Assembly: GCA_030452775.1 (NCBI GenBank) | Contig: JAKDLQ010000174.1 | Location: 1 to 5,148, forward strand | Source: Micrococcales bacterium | GTDB lineage: Bacteria > Actinomycetota > Actinomycetes > Actinomycetales > Dermatophilaceae | DNA: 5,148 nucleotides | Direction: 5' to 3' | In this document: positions 1 through 5,079 of the stretch, piece after piece | Numbering within the stretch: position 1 is the stretch's first letter | Layout of the letters: each line of letters opens with the position of its first letter | Made by a program: the position numbers and the translations under genes | The notes under the pieces: model-generated | Database searches by the model: none | Seen by the model: the letters and a program-made list of their open reading frames with translations, nothing else | Told to the model about the DNA's origin: nothing

Positions 1-118
1 AGTAGGCCCCGTAGAGCGTGGGGATTGCGAGGTCCGCGCCGACCCCGATGAGGTCCTCGCCCGGCGCCGCGCGGGTGAGGTCGAAGTCCCATCTGGTCGG
101 GGGCGGGGGGAGGGGCAC
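1..118 (-). CDS. aat: Leucyl/phenylalanyl-tRNA--protein transferase, N-terminal 39 codons (partial)
   Basis: This enzyme moves Leu or Phe from aminoacyl-tRNA onto proteins with N-terminal Lys or Arg, marking them for ClpS/ClpAP-type degradation in the cytoplasm. Only the N-terminus is present; the frame runs off the left edge. Reading the minus strand from GTG at 118-116 gives VPLPPPPTRWDF, then PGEDLIGVGADL and a closing LYGAY. This matches the family opening, in which a proline-rich PPxxW segment is followed by (E/D)xLxxVGxDLxPxxLxxAY. No other ATG, GTG or TTG lies in frame in the roughly 90 bases upstream. An AAGG about 13 nt upstream is a weak ribosome site. The gene follows adenosine kinase on the same strand after a 120-nt gap containing a hairpin, so it may be transcribed separately. 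The identification rests on a short segment, but the pattern is characteristic. Confidence 0.8.
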   Translation of the reverse strand, partial: MPLPPPPTRWDFDLTRAAPGEDLIGVGADLAIPTLYGAY

Positions 119-194
119 GACGGATACCGGCCTTCGGCGGATCTCGGGCGTGGCCCGGTCAGTGCCTGGCGGCCGTGCCGGATGTCCACGTGGC

Positions 195-237
195 GGCGAC
201 CCCGCAGAGCACGCTGCAAGGCACGCTGCAGGTCGCC
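195..237 (-). terminator. Hairpin directly after the adenosine kinase stop codon (candidate terminator or attenuator)
   Basis: On the minus strand, one base after the TGA at 241-239, GGCGACC (237-231) pairs with GGTCGCC (201-195). After a small asymmetric internal loop, GCAG (229-226) pairs with CTGC (207-204). That gives about 11 GC-rich pairs around an 18-nt loop. There is no T-run after it, which is common for actinobacterial terminators but leaves the role open. It would separate adoK from aat transcription or protect the operon's 3' end. Confidence 0.35.
209..232. repeat. 12-bp tandem duplication in the adoK-aat gap
   Basis: GCACGCTGCAAG (209-220) is followed directly by GCACGCTGCAGG (221-232), with one mismatch. 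The duplication forms the loop and part of the inner stem of the hairpin after adoK, so it may have enlarged that structure. Two copies only; no function is evident. Confidence 0.6.
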
Positions 238-238
238 G

Positions 239-1225
239 TCATGGTCGTGGGCACCTGATGTGTGGCTCGATCTCGGCCGCGGACTCATCCCCGTAGGCCT
301 CGGCGAGACGGCGCAGGAAGTGGCTCTTGGCAAGCAGATACTCCTGTGTCCCGACGGTCTCGATGACGTAGGTGGCGAGCATCGACCCGAGCTCCGCACA
401 TCTGCGGGCCGGGAGCCGCACCGCGAGCCCGGTGAGGAAGCCCGCGCGGAACGCATCGCCGATGCCGGTCGGGTCCGACCTGCGCAGCTCGCGCGCGATC
501 GGCACCTCGATCGGTGCCTCACCGAGGGTGCTGATCGTCGCGCCCTGCTTCCCGCGTGTCATGACCTGTACGCGGACCTGCTCGCCCAGCTCCGCCGGGT
601 TCCAACCGGTCTTCTGGCAGGCGAGGTGGCTCTCGTACTCGTTGGTGAAGAAGTACTCCGCGCCGCTGATGAGCTGGCGGATCATCTCACCGTCGGCGAA
701 TGCGAGCTGCTGGGACGGGTCGGCGGCGAAGGGGATGCCGCGGGCGCGGCACTCGTCGGAGTGGCGCACCATCGCCACCGGGTCGTTGGCGCCGATGACG
801 ACGAGGTCGAGGCCGCCTACGCGCTCGGCGACCGGTCCCAGCTCGATCTCCCTGGCTTCGGTCATGGCACCGGCGTAGAACGTCGCGATCTGGGCCATGT
901 CGGTGTCGGTGGTGCAGACGAAGCGCGCCGTGTGCCGTGACTGCGAGATATGCACCGAGTCACAGTCGACGCCGTGTCGCTCCAGCCAGGACCGGTAGTC
1001 GGCGAAGTCCTCCCCCACCGCACCGACGAGGAGCGGGCGCTGGCCAAGGTTGGCCATGCCGAAGGCGACGTTGGCCGCGACCCCGCCTCGGCGGATCTGC
1101 AGGTCATCGGCGAGGAAGGAGAGAGAGATCTTGTCGAGCTGCTCGACGACGAGCGAGTCGGCGAACCTGCCGCCGAACGTCATCAGATGGTCGGTGGCGA
1201 TCGAGCCGGTGATCGCGATCTGCAC
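239..1225 (-). CDS. adoK: Adenosine kinase, PfkB/ribokinase family (AdoK type)
   Basis: Cytosolic enzyme that phosphorylates adenosine to AMP with ATP, for purine salvage. The 328-residue product is close to the length of M. tuberculosis AdoK (Rv2202c, also called cbhK). It opens with the AdoK-like GSIATDHL. Residues I recall as ligand contacts in the mycobacterial enzyme are at the same positions: S8, D12, S36, G48, F102, F116, Q172 and Q173. The PfkB signature DPTGIGDAFRAGF spans 251-263, with catalytic base D257 and the GxGD anion hole. The GG at 47-48 is the N-terminal PfkB glycine pair. The start is GTG at 1225-1223, giving the conserved N-terminus, with a weak AGG 8 nt upstream. The stop of the preceding regulator gene is only 9 nt away, so this is the distal gene of a three-gene operon. 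The last ~8 residues (ending CPRP) extend past the mycobacterial end. Confidence is high for family and substrate class, slightly lower for strict adenosine specificity. Confidence 0.92.
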   Translation of the reverse strand: MQIAITGSIATDHLMTFGGRFADSLVVEQLDKISLSFLADDLQIRRGGVAANVAFGMANLGQRPLLVGAVGEDFADYRSWLERHGVDCDSVHISQSRHTARFVCTTDTDMAQIATFYAGAMTEAREIELGPVAERVGGLDLVVIGANDPVAMVRHSDECRARGIPFAADPSQQLAFADGEMIRQLISGAEYFFTNEYESHLACQKTGWNPAELGEQVRVQVMTRGKQGATISTLGEAPIEVPIARELRRSDPTGIGDAFRAGFLTGLAVRLPARRCAELGSMLATYVIETVGTQEYLLAKSHFLRRLAEAYGDESAAEIEPHIRCPRP

Positions 1226-1234
1226 GAGACGAAC

Positions 1235-2008
1235 CTATCGCGAGATCGCCTCCTGGCGAGGGCCTGCTGTCGGGGGCCGCCGGACCAGGCGGGCGATGCA
1301 GTGATCCGGGGCCACTAGCGGTTCAAGCGAGCCGACCCGAAGCGCGGAGTCGCTCTCGTCGAGGAGCCCCTGCATCAGGCCGCGGTGCACGGCGCACACG
1401 ACACCAAGGTGTCCAGGCCCGGGCCGGCGAGCCTCGGCGAGCTCGAGGAAGGGGCACTGCCCGATGTCGAGGCGAATCCCGGTGGGCTCCGTCGTGGCCA
1501 CCGACGGGAAGCCCATCGCGCTCAGTGTCTCGACAACGACACGCGTCGCGTCTTCGAGCCTTGCCTCCCGCACTCCGGGAATCTCGGGCGTTTCGGGCGT
1601 TTCGGGTCGGTCATCGAGGCTGCTGCGCGCCGCGAGGCGACCGAATCTCTCTCCCGCCTCGATCGCCGGCCGCTCCGGGTCCGTTGCGGTCGCGTCGAGG
1701 TGAGCGGCGAGGATCTCGGCCAGCAGCCGGTAGCTGCGCCGGCCGGCGGGGGGCGCGTCGGAAGCGGACAGATATCGGACCTTGGGCCGGCCCGGAACGA
1801 CGCGATCCTCGCGTTGACGCGAAGCGAGACCCGACTCGGCCAGTGCCTCGAGGTGGAATCGCGCGGTGTTGACATGCAGGCCGAGGGCATCAGCGACCTC
1901 GGTGGCTGTGGCCGGGCCGCGTCCGTCCTGTAGCCGGGCCAGCACGCGGGCTCGAGTCGGGCCGAGTCCGTGAGCCGCGTCGGGTCGGTCAGGCCGCGGG
2001 GTGGTCAT
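1235..2008 (-). CDS. Winged-helix transcriptional regulator with a three-cysteine C-terminal domain (COG2345/SufR-like)
   Basis: DNA-binding regulator of 257 residues. The N-terminal winged helix-turn-helix covers about residues 16-80: helix-turn-helix around TATEVADALGLHVNTARFHL (33-52), then a GRPKVRYL wing (73-80). A helical middle part leads to a Pro/Glu/Thr linker (PETPETPEIP, 135-144). The C-terminal domain has C185 in QCPFLELA, C205 and H208 in VVCAVHRGLMQGLL, and C237 in DHCIARL. These are the only cysteines, and this layout is typical of the COG2345 'ArsR-like' group that includes the Fe-S-sensing SufR proteins. A metal or Fe-S cofactor is therefore plausible but not shown. The start at ATG 2008-2006 directly precedes the conserved region; GTG at 2014 is an alternative. 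An ATG at 2125 would add 39 residues that are a shadow of the upstream gene. It overlaps the DsbA-like gene by 20 nt, has no clear ribosome site, and is probably translationally coupled. Target genes are unknown. Confidence 0.85.
   Translation of the reverse strand: MTTPRPDRPDAAHGLGPTRARVLARLQDGRGPATATEVADALGLHVNTARFHLEALAESGLASRQREDRVVPGRPKVRYLSASDAPPAGRRSYRLLAEILAAHLDATATDPERPAIEAGERFGRLAARSSLDDRPETPETPEIPGVREARLEDATRVVVETLSAMGFPSVATTEPTGIRLDIGQCPFLELAEARRPGPGHLGVVCAVHRGLMQGLLDESDSALRVGSLEPLVAPDHCIARLVRRPPTAGPRQEAISR
1584..1606 (-). repeat. 9-bp tandem repeat coding a Pro-Glu-Thr linker
   Basis: TCGGGCGTT occurs at 1584-1592 and 1593-1601, followed by a partial copy TCGGG (1602-1606). On the coding strand it gives two and a half Pro-Glu-Thr units between the N-terminal and C-terminal halves of the regulator. 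The 9-bp unit keeps frame, so copy number could vary between strains without breaking the gene. Confidence 0.7.
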
Positions 2009-2723
2009 GGCCACGATCGTCGCGCAGCAGGCCCCGCTCGCGGACCTGCGCGCCGAGCCAGTCGACCGCCGCAACGCCGACGACGGGGTCCCCCCCGCCC
2101 GCCAAGAGCGTCGGCGTGACACCACTTGCCTCCTGCCACTGCTCGCGCCAGTCGCGGATCGCCTGCCAGGCCTGCGCCGTGATCGGACCGCCTGTCACGT
2201 CGACGGCATACCCCCAGTGCTGAACCAGTTCGGAGGTCGAGGTCCCACGGCGAAGGTCGGCGACGAGCATCACCTGCAGGACGCGCGCATTGTTGAGGTC
2301 GACGCCATCTCGCCAGAATGCCCCGAACAGCCGCCTCCGGACCGGTCGCGCAACGCCTGCGGCATAGGCCTCGGCGTAGGCGGAGGTCGCCGCCCCGGTG
2401 AAGGGCACGCCGCGGGGCAGCGTGTACGGCAGCCGTTCGCCCGGAAGCAGGTGTCCGAGGACCTCGGGCATCTCGGACTGCAGCGCCTGGTGGCGGTCGC
2501 TGACGTCGTCTGGAGTGAGGTGGTGCCACGGATCGTGCTCGACGGTCCGCCAGTCGATCGGCACGCCGGCATCGGCGAGCAGCTCCGTCCGCTGCCACGC
2601 GAGATAGCTCCACGGACAGGTGAAGTCGCCCCAGACCGTGACGGTGGCGTTCGACACGCCCGCCGGGCTCTGCGCTCCCACCGCTTCTCCTCCGTCTTCG
2701 GTGTCGGACGAAATGATGGTCAT
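1989..2723 (-). CDS. DsbA-family thioredoxin-like protein with a CPWS active site
   Basis: A 244-residue protein of the DsbA/FrnE/2-hydroxychromene-2-carboxylate isomerase fold. After a polar ~25-residue N-terminal tail, the thioredoxin strand TVTVWGDFTCPWSYLAW (27-43) carries the active-site position as C36-P-W-S39, a single cysteine instead of CxxC. The helical insertion follows, then VDLNN (141-145) and the cis-proline segment SGVTPTLL with P204. A single-Cys site argues against a classical disulfide oxidase and for a glutathione/mycothiol-linked transferase, isomerase or reductase; the substrate is unknown. There is no signal peptide or membrane segment, so it is probably cytoplasmic. The start ATG has a strong AGGAG ribosome site (2734-2730) with a 6-nt spacer. 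It is the first gene of the operon with the regulator (20-nt overlap) and adenosine kinase, and is divergent from fdxA across 74 bp. The fold call is good; the reaction cannot be named. Confidence 0.82.
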   Translation of the reverse strand: MTIISSDTEDGGEAVGAQSPAGVSNATVTVWGDFTCPWSYLAWQRTELLADAGVPIDWRTVEHDPWHHLTPDDVSDRHQALQSEMPEVLGHLLPGERLPYTLPRGVPFTGAATSAYAEAYAAGVARPVRRRLFGAFWRDGVDLNNARVLQVMLVADLRRGTSTSELVQHWGYAVDVTGGPITAQAWQAIRDWREQWQEASGVTPTLLAGGGDPVVGVAAVDWLGAQVRERGLLRDDRGHDHPAA

Positions 2724-2755
2724 GGTCTTCTCCTGCCGTCGATGCGTGGTCTACA

Positions 2756-2767
2756 TTGTTTTTACAA
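2756..2767. promoter_or_regulatory. TTGT-N4-ACAA inverted repeat, candidate operator
   Basis: TTGT (2756-2759) and ACAA (2764-2767) form a perfect 4-bp dyad around TTTT in the short divergent region between the DsbA-like gene and fdxA. The pairing resumes weakly at 2751-2752 with 2771-2772. It overlaps the predicted -10 element of the leftward promoter, which is where a repressor would act. The winged-helix regulator encoded in that operon is the obvious candidate ligand, by inference only. Short AT dyads can arise by chance. Confidence 0.35.
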
Positions 2768-2787
2768 GAAAGTTGGGAAAACGACAA
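2759..2787 (-). promoter_or_regulatory. Candidate sigma70-type promoter for the DsbA-like/regulator/adoK operon
   Basis: On the minus strand, TTGTCG (2787-2782) is followed by exactly 17 nt and TAAAAA (2764-2759, preceded by TG). Each hexamer matches the -35/-10 consensus at 4 of 6 positions. It lies in the AT-richest spot of the window and would start transcription about 30 nt before the DsbA-like ATG. The -35 overlaps the fdxA ribosome site on the other strand. For fdxA I see only a poor plus-strand pair, TTCTCC (2728-2733) with TACATT (2752-2757), so its promoter is unassigned. Confidence 0.45.
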
Positions 2788-2797
2788 GGGGTGAGTG

Positions 2798-3142
2798 ATG
2801 ACCTACGTCATCGGCAGTCCGTGCATCGACATCAAAGACCGCGCCTGCGTCGACGAGTGCCCGGTCGACTGCATCTACGAGGGAAGCCGATCGCTCTACA
2901 TCCATCCGGACGAGTGCGTCGACTGCGGCGCCTGCGAGCCCGTGTGCCCGGTCGAGGCCATCTACTACGAGGACGACCTGCCGGATGCGCTGCACCCCTA
3001 CCTTGCCGACAACGCCGCATTCTTCGAGGAGGTACTGCCCGGCCGTGACGAGCCGATCGGCTCCCCCGGCGGCGCCGCCCCGCTCGGCCCGGTGCCGACC
3101 GACACCCCCCTCGTCGCCGCCTTCCCACCTCGCGAAGAGTGA
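2798..3142 (+). CDS. fdxA: 7Fe ferredoxin ([3Fe-4S][4Fe-4S]), FdxA type
   Basis: Small soluble electron carrier of 114 residues. The N-terminus MTYVIGSPCIDIKDRACVDE is diagnostic of bacterial 7Fe ferredoxins. By alignment to Azotobacter ferredoxin I, C9, C17 and C50 would bind the [3Fe-4S] cluster, and C21, C40, C43 and C46 the [4Fe-4S] cluster; C25 is the conserved non-ligand cysteine. The motifs are CVDECPVDC (17-25) and CVDCGACEPVCP (40-51). The C-terminal ~35 residues are Pro/Gly/Ala-rich and probably disordered. The ATG at 2798 is preferred over an in-frame GTG one codon earlier, because it gives the family's MTY start and sits 6 nt after AAGGGG (2786-2791). It is divergent from the DsbA-like operon and convergent with erpA. 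Electron partners are not identifiable here; such proteins often serve cytochrome P450s or general Fe-S redox enzymes. Confidence 0.95.
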   Translation: MTYVIGSPCIDIKDRACVDECPVDCIYEGSRSLYIHPDECVDCGACEPVCPVEAIYYEDDLPDALHPYLADNAAFFEEVLPGRDEPIGSPGGAAPLGPVPTDTPLVAAFPPREE

Positions 3143-3190
3143 GCCAACGGCACGCCGACCGTGCACTCGTCGCGCCCTCGTCGTCCGAAG

Positions 3191-3249
3191 ACGCGCGACG
3201 CCGGATGACGCGCGACGCCGGATGACGCGCGACGCCGGATGACGCGCGA
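3191..3249. repeat. 17-bp tandem repeat, three full copies plus a partial
   Basis: ACGCGCGACGCCGGATG is present three times without a mismatch (3191-3207, 3208-3224, 3225-3241), followed by the first 8 bases of a fourth copy (3242-3249) that run into the terminator hairpin. The preceding 17 bases (3174-3190) match at about 10 positions and may be a decayed copy. The unit length is not a multiple of three and the block is outside any gene. Identical copies suggest recent expansion by slippage. Confidence 0.9.
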
Positions 3250-3278
3250 AGGGCCCGACCACATGGTCGGGCCCTTCG
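3247..3278. terminator. Perfect 14-bp stem-loop between convergent fdxA and erpA (bidirectional terminator)
   Basis: CGAAGGGCCCGACC (3247-3260) pairs without mismatch with GGTCGGGCCCTTCG (3265-3278) around the loop ACAT. It lies 104 nt after the fdxA stop and 18 nt after the erpA stop, so it can end transcription from both sides. Neither side has a T-tract, as is usual for actinobacterial hairpin terminators. Confidence 0.85.
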
Positions 3279-3296
3279 TCCGGGTAGCGCGCTCGT

Positions 3297-3674
3297 TCAG
3301 CTGAAAGAGTCACCACAGGCACAGCTGCCGCCGGCGTTGGGGTTGTCGATGGTGAAGCCCTGCTTGTCGATGGTGTCGGCGAAGTCGATGGTCGCACCCT
3401 CGAGGTAGGGGCCGCTCATCCGGTCGACGACGACCTCGACGCCGCCGAAGCCGCGGACCAGGTCGCCGTCGAGCGAACGCTCATCGAAGTAGAGTTGGTA
3501 GATCAGCCCCGAGCAGCCGCCGGGCTGCACGCTGACGCGGAGGCGAAGGTCGTCCCGCCCCTCCTGCTCGAGCAACTGCTTGACCTTGCCGGCGGCAACA
3601 TCGGTCAGGACGATGCCGTGGGCTGGTGCATCGGTCTCGGCGCCGGTGGCCGAAGCGTTCGTCTCAACACTCAT
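3297..3674 (-). CDS. erpA: A-type iron-sulfur cluster carrier (ErpA/HesB/IscA family)
   Basis: Cytosolic protein that receives assembled Fe-S clusters and passes them to apo-enzymes. The product has 125 residues: a variable polar head (1-19), then the HesB-like domain (about 20-125). The three cluster ligands are C54 in QPGGCSGLIY and C118 and C120 in the C-terminal GSCACG; the Cys-x63-Cys-x-Cys spacing is the family hallmark. DFADTIDKQGFTIDNPNA (98-115) is the conserved stretch before the CxC. The start ATG has AAGGA 6 nt upstream. It is transcribed alone from the gap after the glycerate-kinase-like gene and ends in the shared hairpin with fdxA. The M. tuberculosis homologue, as I recall Rv2204c, has the same neighbours. 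Actinobacterial proteins of this type are usually named ErpA, but sequence alone does not separate ErpA from IscA function. Confidence 0.93.
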   Translation of the reverse strand: MSVETNASATGAETDAPAHGIVLTDVAAGKVKQLLEQEGRDDLRLRVSVQPGGCSGLIYQLYFDERSLDGDLVRGFGGVEVVVDRMSGPYLEGATIDFADTIDKQGFTIDNPNAGGSCACGDSFS

Positions 3675-3752
3675 CGTGTGTGTCCTTCGCGTCGTGGTGC
3701 ACGGGTCTGCGATGACAACCCCTGCTCTGCCGGATCTGTTCCCGACACCAGC

Positions 3753-3781
3753 AGGATACGACGGGCGCGCGTTCTTGTCTG
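3753..3781 (-). promoter_or_regulatory. Candidate erpA promoter
   Basis: In the 196-nt gap upstream of erpA, the minus strand reads CAGACA (3781-3776), 17 nt, then TATCCT (3758-3753), each matching 4 of 6 consensus positions. Transcription would begin near 3746, leaving a leader of roughly 70 nt. I see no dyad or riboswitch-like structure around it. GC-rich actinobacterial promoters are hard to call by eye. Confidence 0.35.
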
Positions 3782-3828
3782 CATCCGCCCCCCGCGTGAG
3801 CCAGTGACCATGCTCTGTCGTATGCCGC

Positions 3829-3846
3829 CGAGCGCGGTTCCGCTCG
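3829..3846 (-). terminator. Weak stem-loop after the glycerate-kinase-like gene
   Basis: CGAGCG (3829-3834) and CGCTCG (3841-3846) can pair around a 6-nt loop, 24 nt past the stop of the upstream gene. The stem is short and lacks a T-run. It could end that transcript before the erpA promoter, but chance is a fair alternative in this base composition. Confidence 0.25.
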
Positions 3847-3870
3847 TCCGCTCGTTTGCTCGGTCGCGGC

Positions 3871-5034
3871 TCAGCGGCGCGAGGGAGACCAGGTGCGGGC
3901 GACCCTGACCGCGCGATCGCCGAGAGTCCCGGCGGGATCTGCCAGCAGCGCAGCGATCATGGCCGCTCGCTCGATCACGGGGTAGACGCCGGAGAGTCCG
4001 GCGAGGATCGCCTCACGCCGACCGAGCGCGCTGTCACCGGGGATCGCGATAGTCGGGATTCCGAGCGTCTGGGCCACCGCCGCGACCTCGACGACTGTGC
4101 CGCCCAGCGAATCCCAGTCGAGCGACCGGTCCGCCGTCACGACGAGATCTGCAACCGAGAGCAGCCGCTCGAACCCGACCGCGTGCAGGACCGCCTCGAC
4201 ACCGGAGACGGCCCGAGCCCCGAGCAGGTGCAGCGCATACCCGATCCCGCCTCCCGCGCCCGAGCCCACAGCCCGCTCGGGTCGGATCGGCGCGCCGGTG
4301 AGCAGGTCCGTCGCCGGTGGGCGGGCACGGGCGATGGCACTGGCGAAGTGGCTCAGCGCATGCTCGAGCGCCTGGGCCTGCTCGGCCGAGGCGCCCCGGC
4401 CCTCGGCGAAGACGGCGCTGGTGCCCTTGAGACCCAGCAGGGGCGAGTCGACGTCGCACGCGATGACCAGGTCGATCGCCGCGAACCGTGCCCGCACAGC
4501 GTCCAGGCCGGCCACATCCGCGTCGGTCGTCGAGGCCAGCGCCAGACCGCCACGAGCCAACCGTTCGGCAGGGCCGGCGCCGAGAGCCGAGAGCAGGCCG
4601 GCCCCGGCATCGTTGATCCCGGCGTCGCCGACCCCGACGACCACCCGGGCCGCGCCGAGGTCGACGGCGGCCTGCAGAAGCTGGCCGACCCCGAATGAGC
4701 TGGTGCGGGGCGGGTCCCGTTCCTCGGCGGTCAGCAGGTGCAGGCCGGCCACCTGAGCGGACTCGACGTAGGCGGTGCGCGTGCCGTCCTCGTCGACGAG
4801 AAGGATCGAGGCCGGGACGTCACGGCCGAGCGGGTCCGCCGCGACCGTCGCGTGTAGCTGACCGGCGAGACCTGCCGCGACGGCCTCGACGAAGCCAGAC
4901 CCGCCGTCGGAGAGCGGGACCAGCGCGATCGAGTCGTGCGGCGCTCCCCGCCTCCAGCCCGCGGCGATGGCGGTGGCCACCTGTTCGGCGGTCAGCAATC
5001 CCGGGAAACGGTCGGGGGCGATGAGCACGTGCAC
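3871..5034 (-). CDS. Glycerate kinase family protein (PF02595) with eroded signature motifs
   Basis: Family members phosphorylate D-glycerate with ATP, feeding glycolysis. The 387-residue product has the family's full length and motif order. The opening is HVLIAPDRFPGLLTA (2-16); then SDGG (42-45), ESAQ (91-94), GVGDAGINDAGAG (134-146), CDVDSPLLG (193-201), EGRGA (211-215), SGAGGGIGYAL (258-268) and TADRSLDWDSLGGT (300-313). Several positions differ from the usual forms: APDxFKGSLTA has lost K and S, GGSATNDGG reads GDAGINDAG, PQKGA reads EGRGA, and TGEGxxDxQSxxGK lacks the EG, Q and K. Activity or substrate may therefore be altered. The start at GTG 5034 is chosen because GGGAGG (5049-5044) lies 9 nt upstream; the ATG at 5043 would touch that site, and VHVLIAPD aligns with the family's MRVLIAPD. 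It is upstream of erpA on the same strand, as in mycobacteria (Rv2205c). No frameshift or stop interrupts it. Confidence 0.85.
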   Translation of the reverse strand: MHVLIAPDRFPGLLTAEQVATAIAAGWRRGAPHDSIALVPLSDGGSGFVEAVAAGLAGQLHATVAADPLGRDVPASILLVDEDGTRTAYVESAQVAGLHLLTAEERDPPRTSSFGVGQLLQAAVDLGAARVVVGVGDAGINDAGAGLLSALGAGPAERLARGGLALASTTDADVAGLDAVRARFAAIDLVIACDVDSPLLGLKGTSAVFAEGRGASAEQAQALEHALSHFASAIARARPPATDLLTGAPIRPERAVGSGAGGGIGYALHLLGARAVSGVEAVLHAVGFERLLSVADLVVTADRSLDWDSLGGTVVEVAAVAQTLGIPTIAIPGDSALGRREAILAGLSGVYPVIERAAMIAALLADPAGTLGDRAVRVARTWSPSRR

Positions 5035-5043
5035 GTGCCGCAT

Positions 5044-5049
5044 CCTCCC
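5044..5049 (-). promoter_or_regulatory. Shine-Dalgarno site that decides the glycerate-kinase-like start
   Basis: GGGAGG on the minus strand abuts the ATG at 5043-5041 with no spacer, but sits 9 nt before the GTG at 5034-5032 and 15 nt before a second GTG at 5028. The 9-nt spacing and the family N-terminus favour GTG 5034 over the longer open frame. Confidence 0.65.
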
Positions 5050-5079
5050 AGACCCGCGCGCAGCCCCCTGTCCCGGCAA

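Noticed and set aside
186..193. CCACGTGG palindrome as an operator
   Set aside because: An 8-bp GC-rich palindrome is expected by chance in this composition, and no matching second site or conserved context is visible.
182..940. Plus-strand open frame (252 codons) opposite adenosine kinase
   Set aside because: Shadow of the third-position GC bias; the minus strand encodes a clear AdoK with intact catalytic residues.
2009..2125. N-terminal extension of the regulator to ATG 2125
   Set aside because: The added 39 residues are Arg/Ser-rich, lie wholly inside the DsbA-like gene, and have no ribosome site; the conserved winged-helix region begins after ATG 2008.
2001..2798. Long plus-strand open frame (265 codons) opposite the DsbA-like gene
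   Set aside because: It is antisense to a well-supported gene with a strong ribosome site, has no recognisable domain, and reads as an Arg/Pro/Gly-rich shadow typical of GC-rich DNA.
3191..3249. CRISPR-like array
   Set aside because: The 17-bp units are directly adjacent with no spacers and no cas genes are nearby.
3675..3870. Small gene or riboswitch between the glycerate-kinase-like gene and erpA
   Set aside because: No frame with a start, ribosome site and protein-like composition, and no multi-stem structure seen beyond one weak 6-bp hairpin.
3856..4698. Long plus-strand open frame (280 codons) opposite the glycerate-kinase-like gene
   Set aside because: Arg/Gly/Asp-rich shadow with no family motif, while the minus strand shows the full ordered motifs of a known family.
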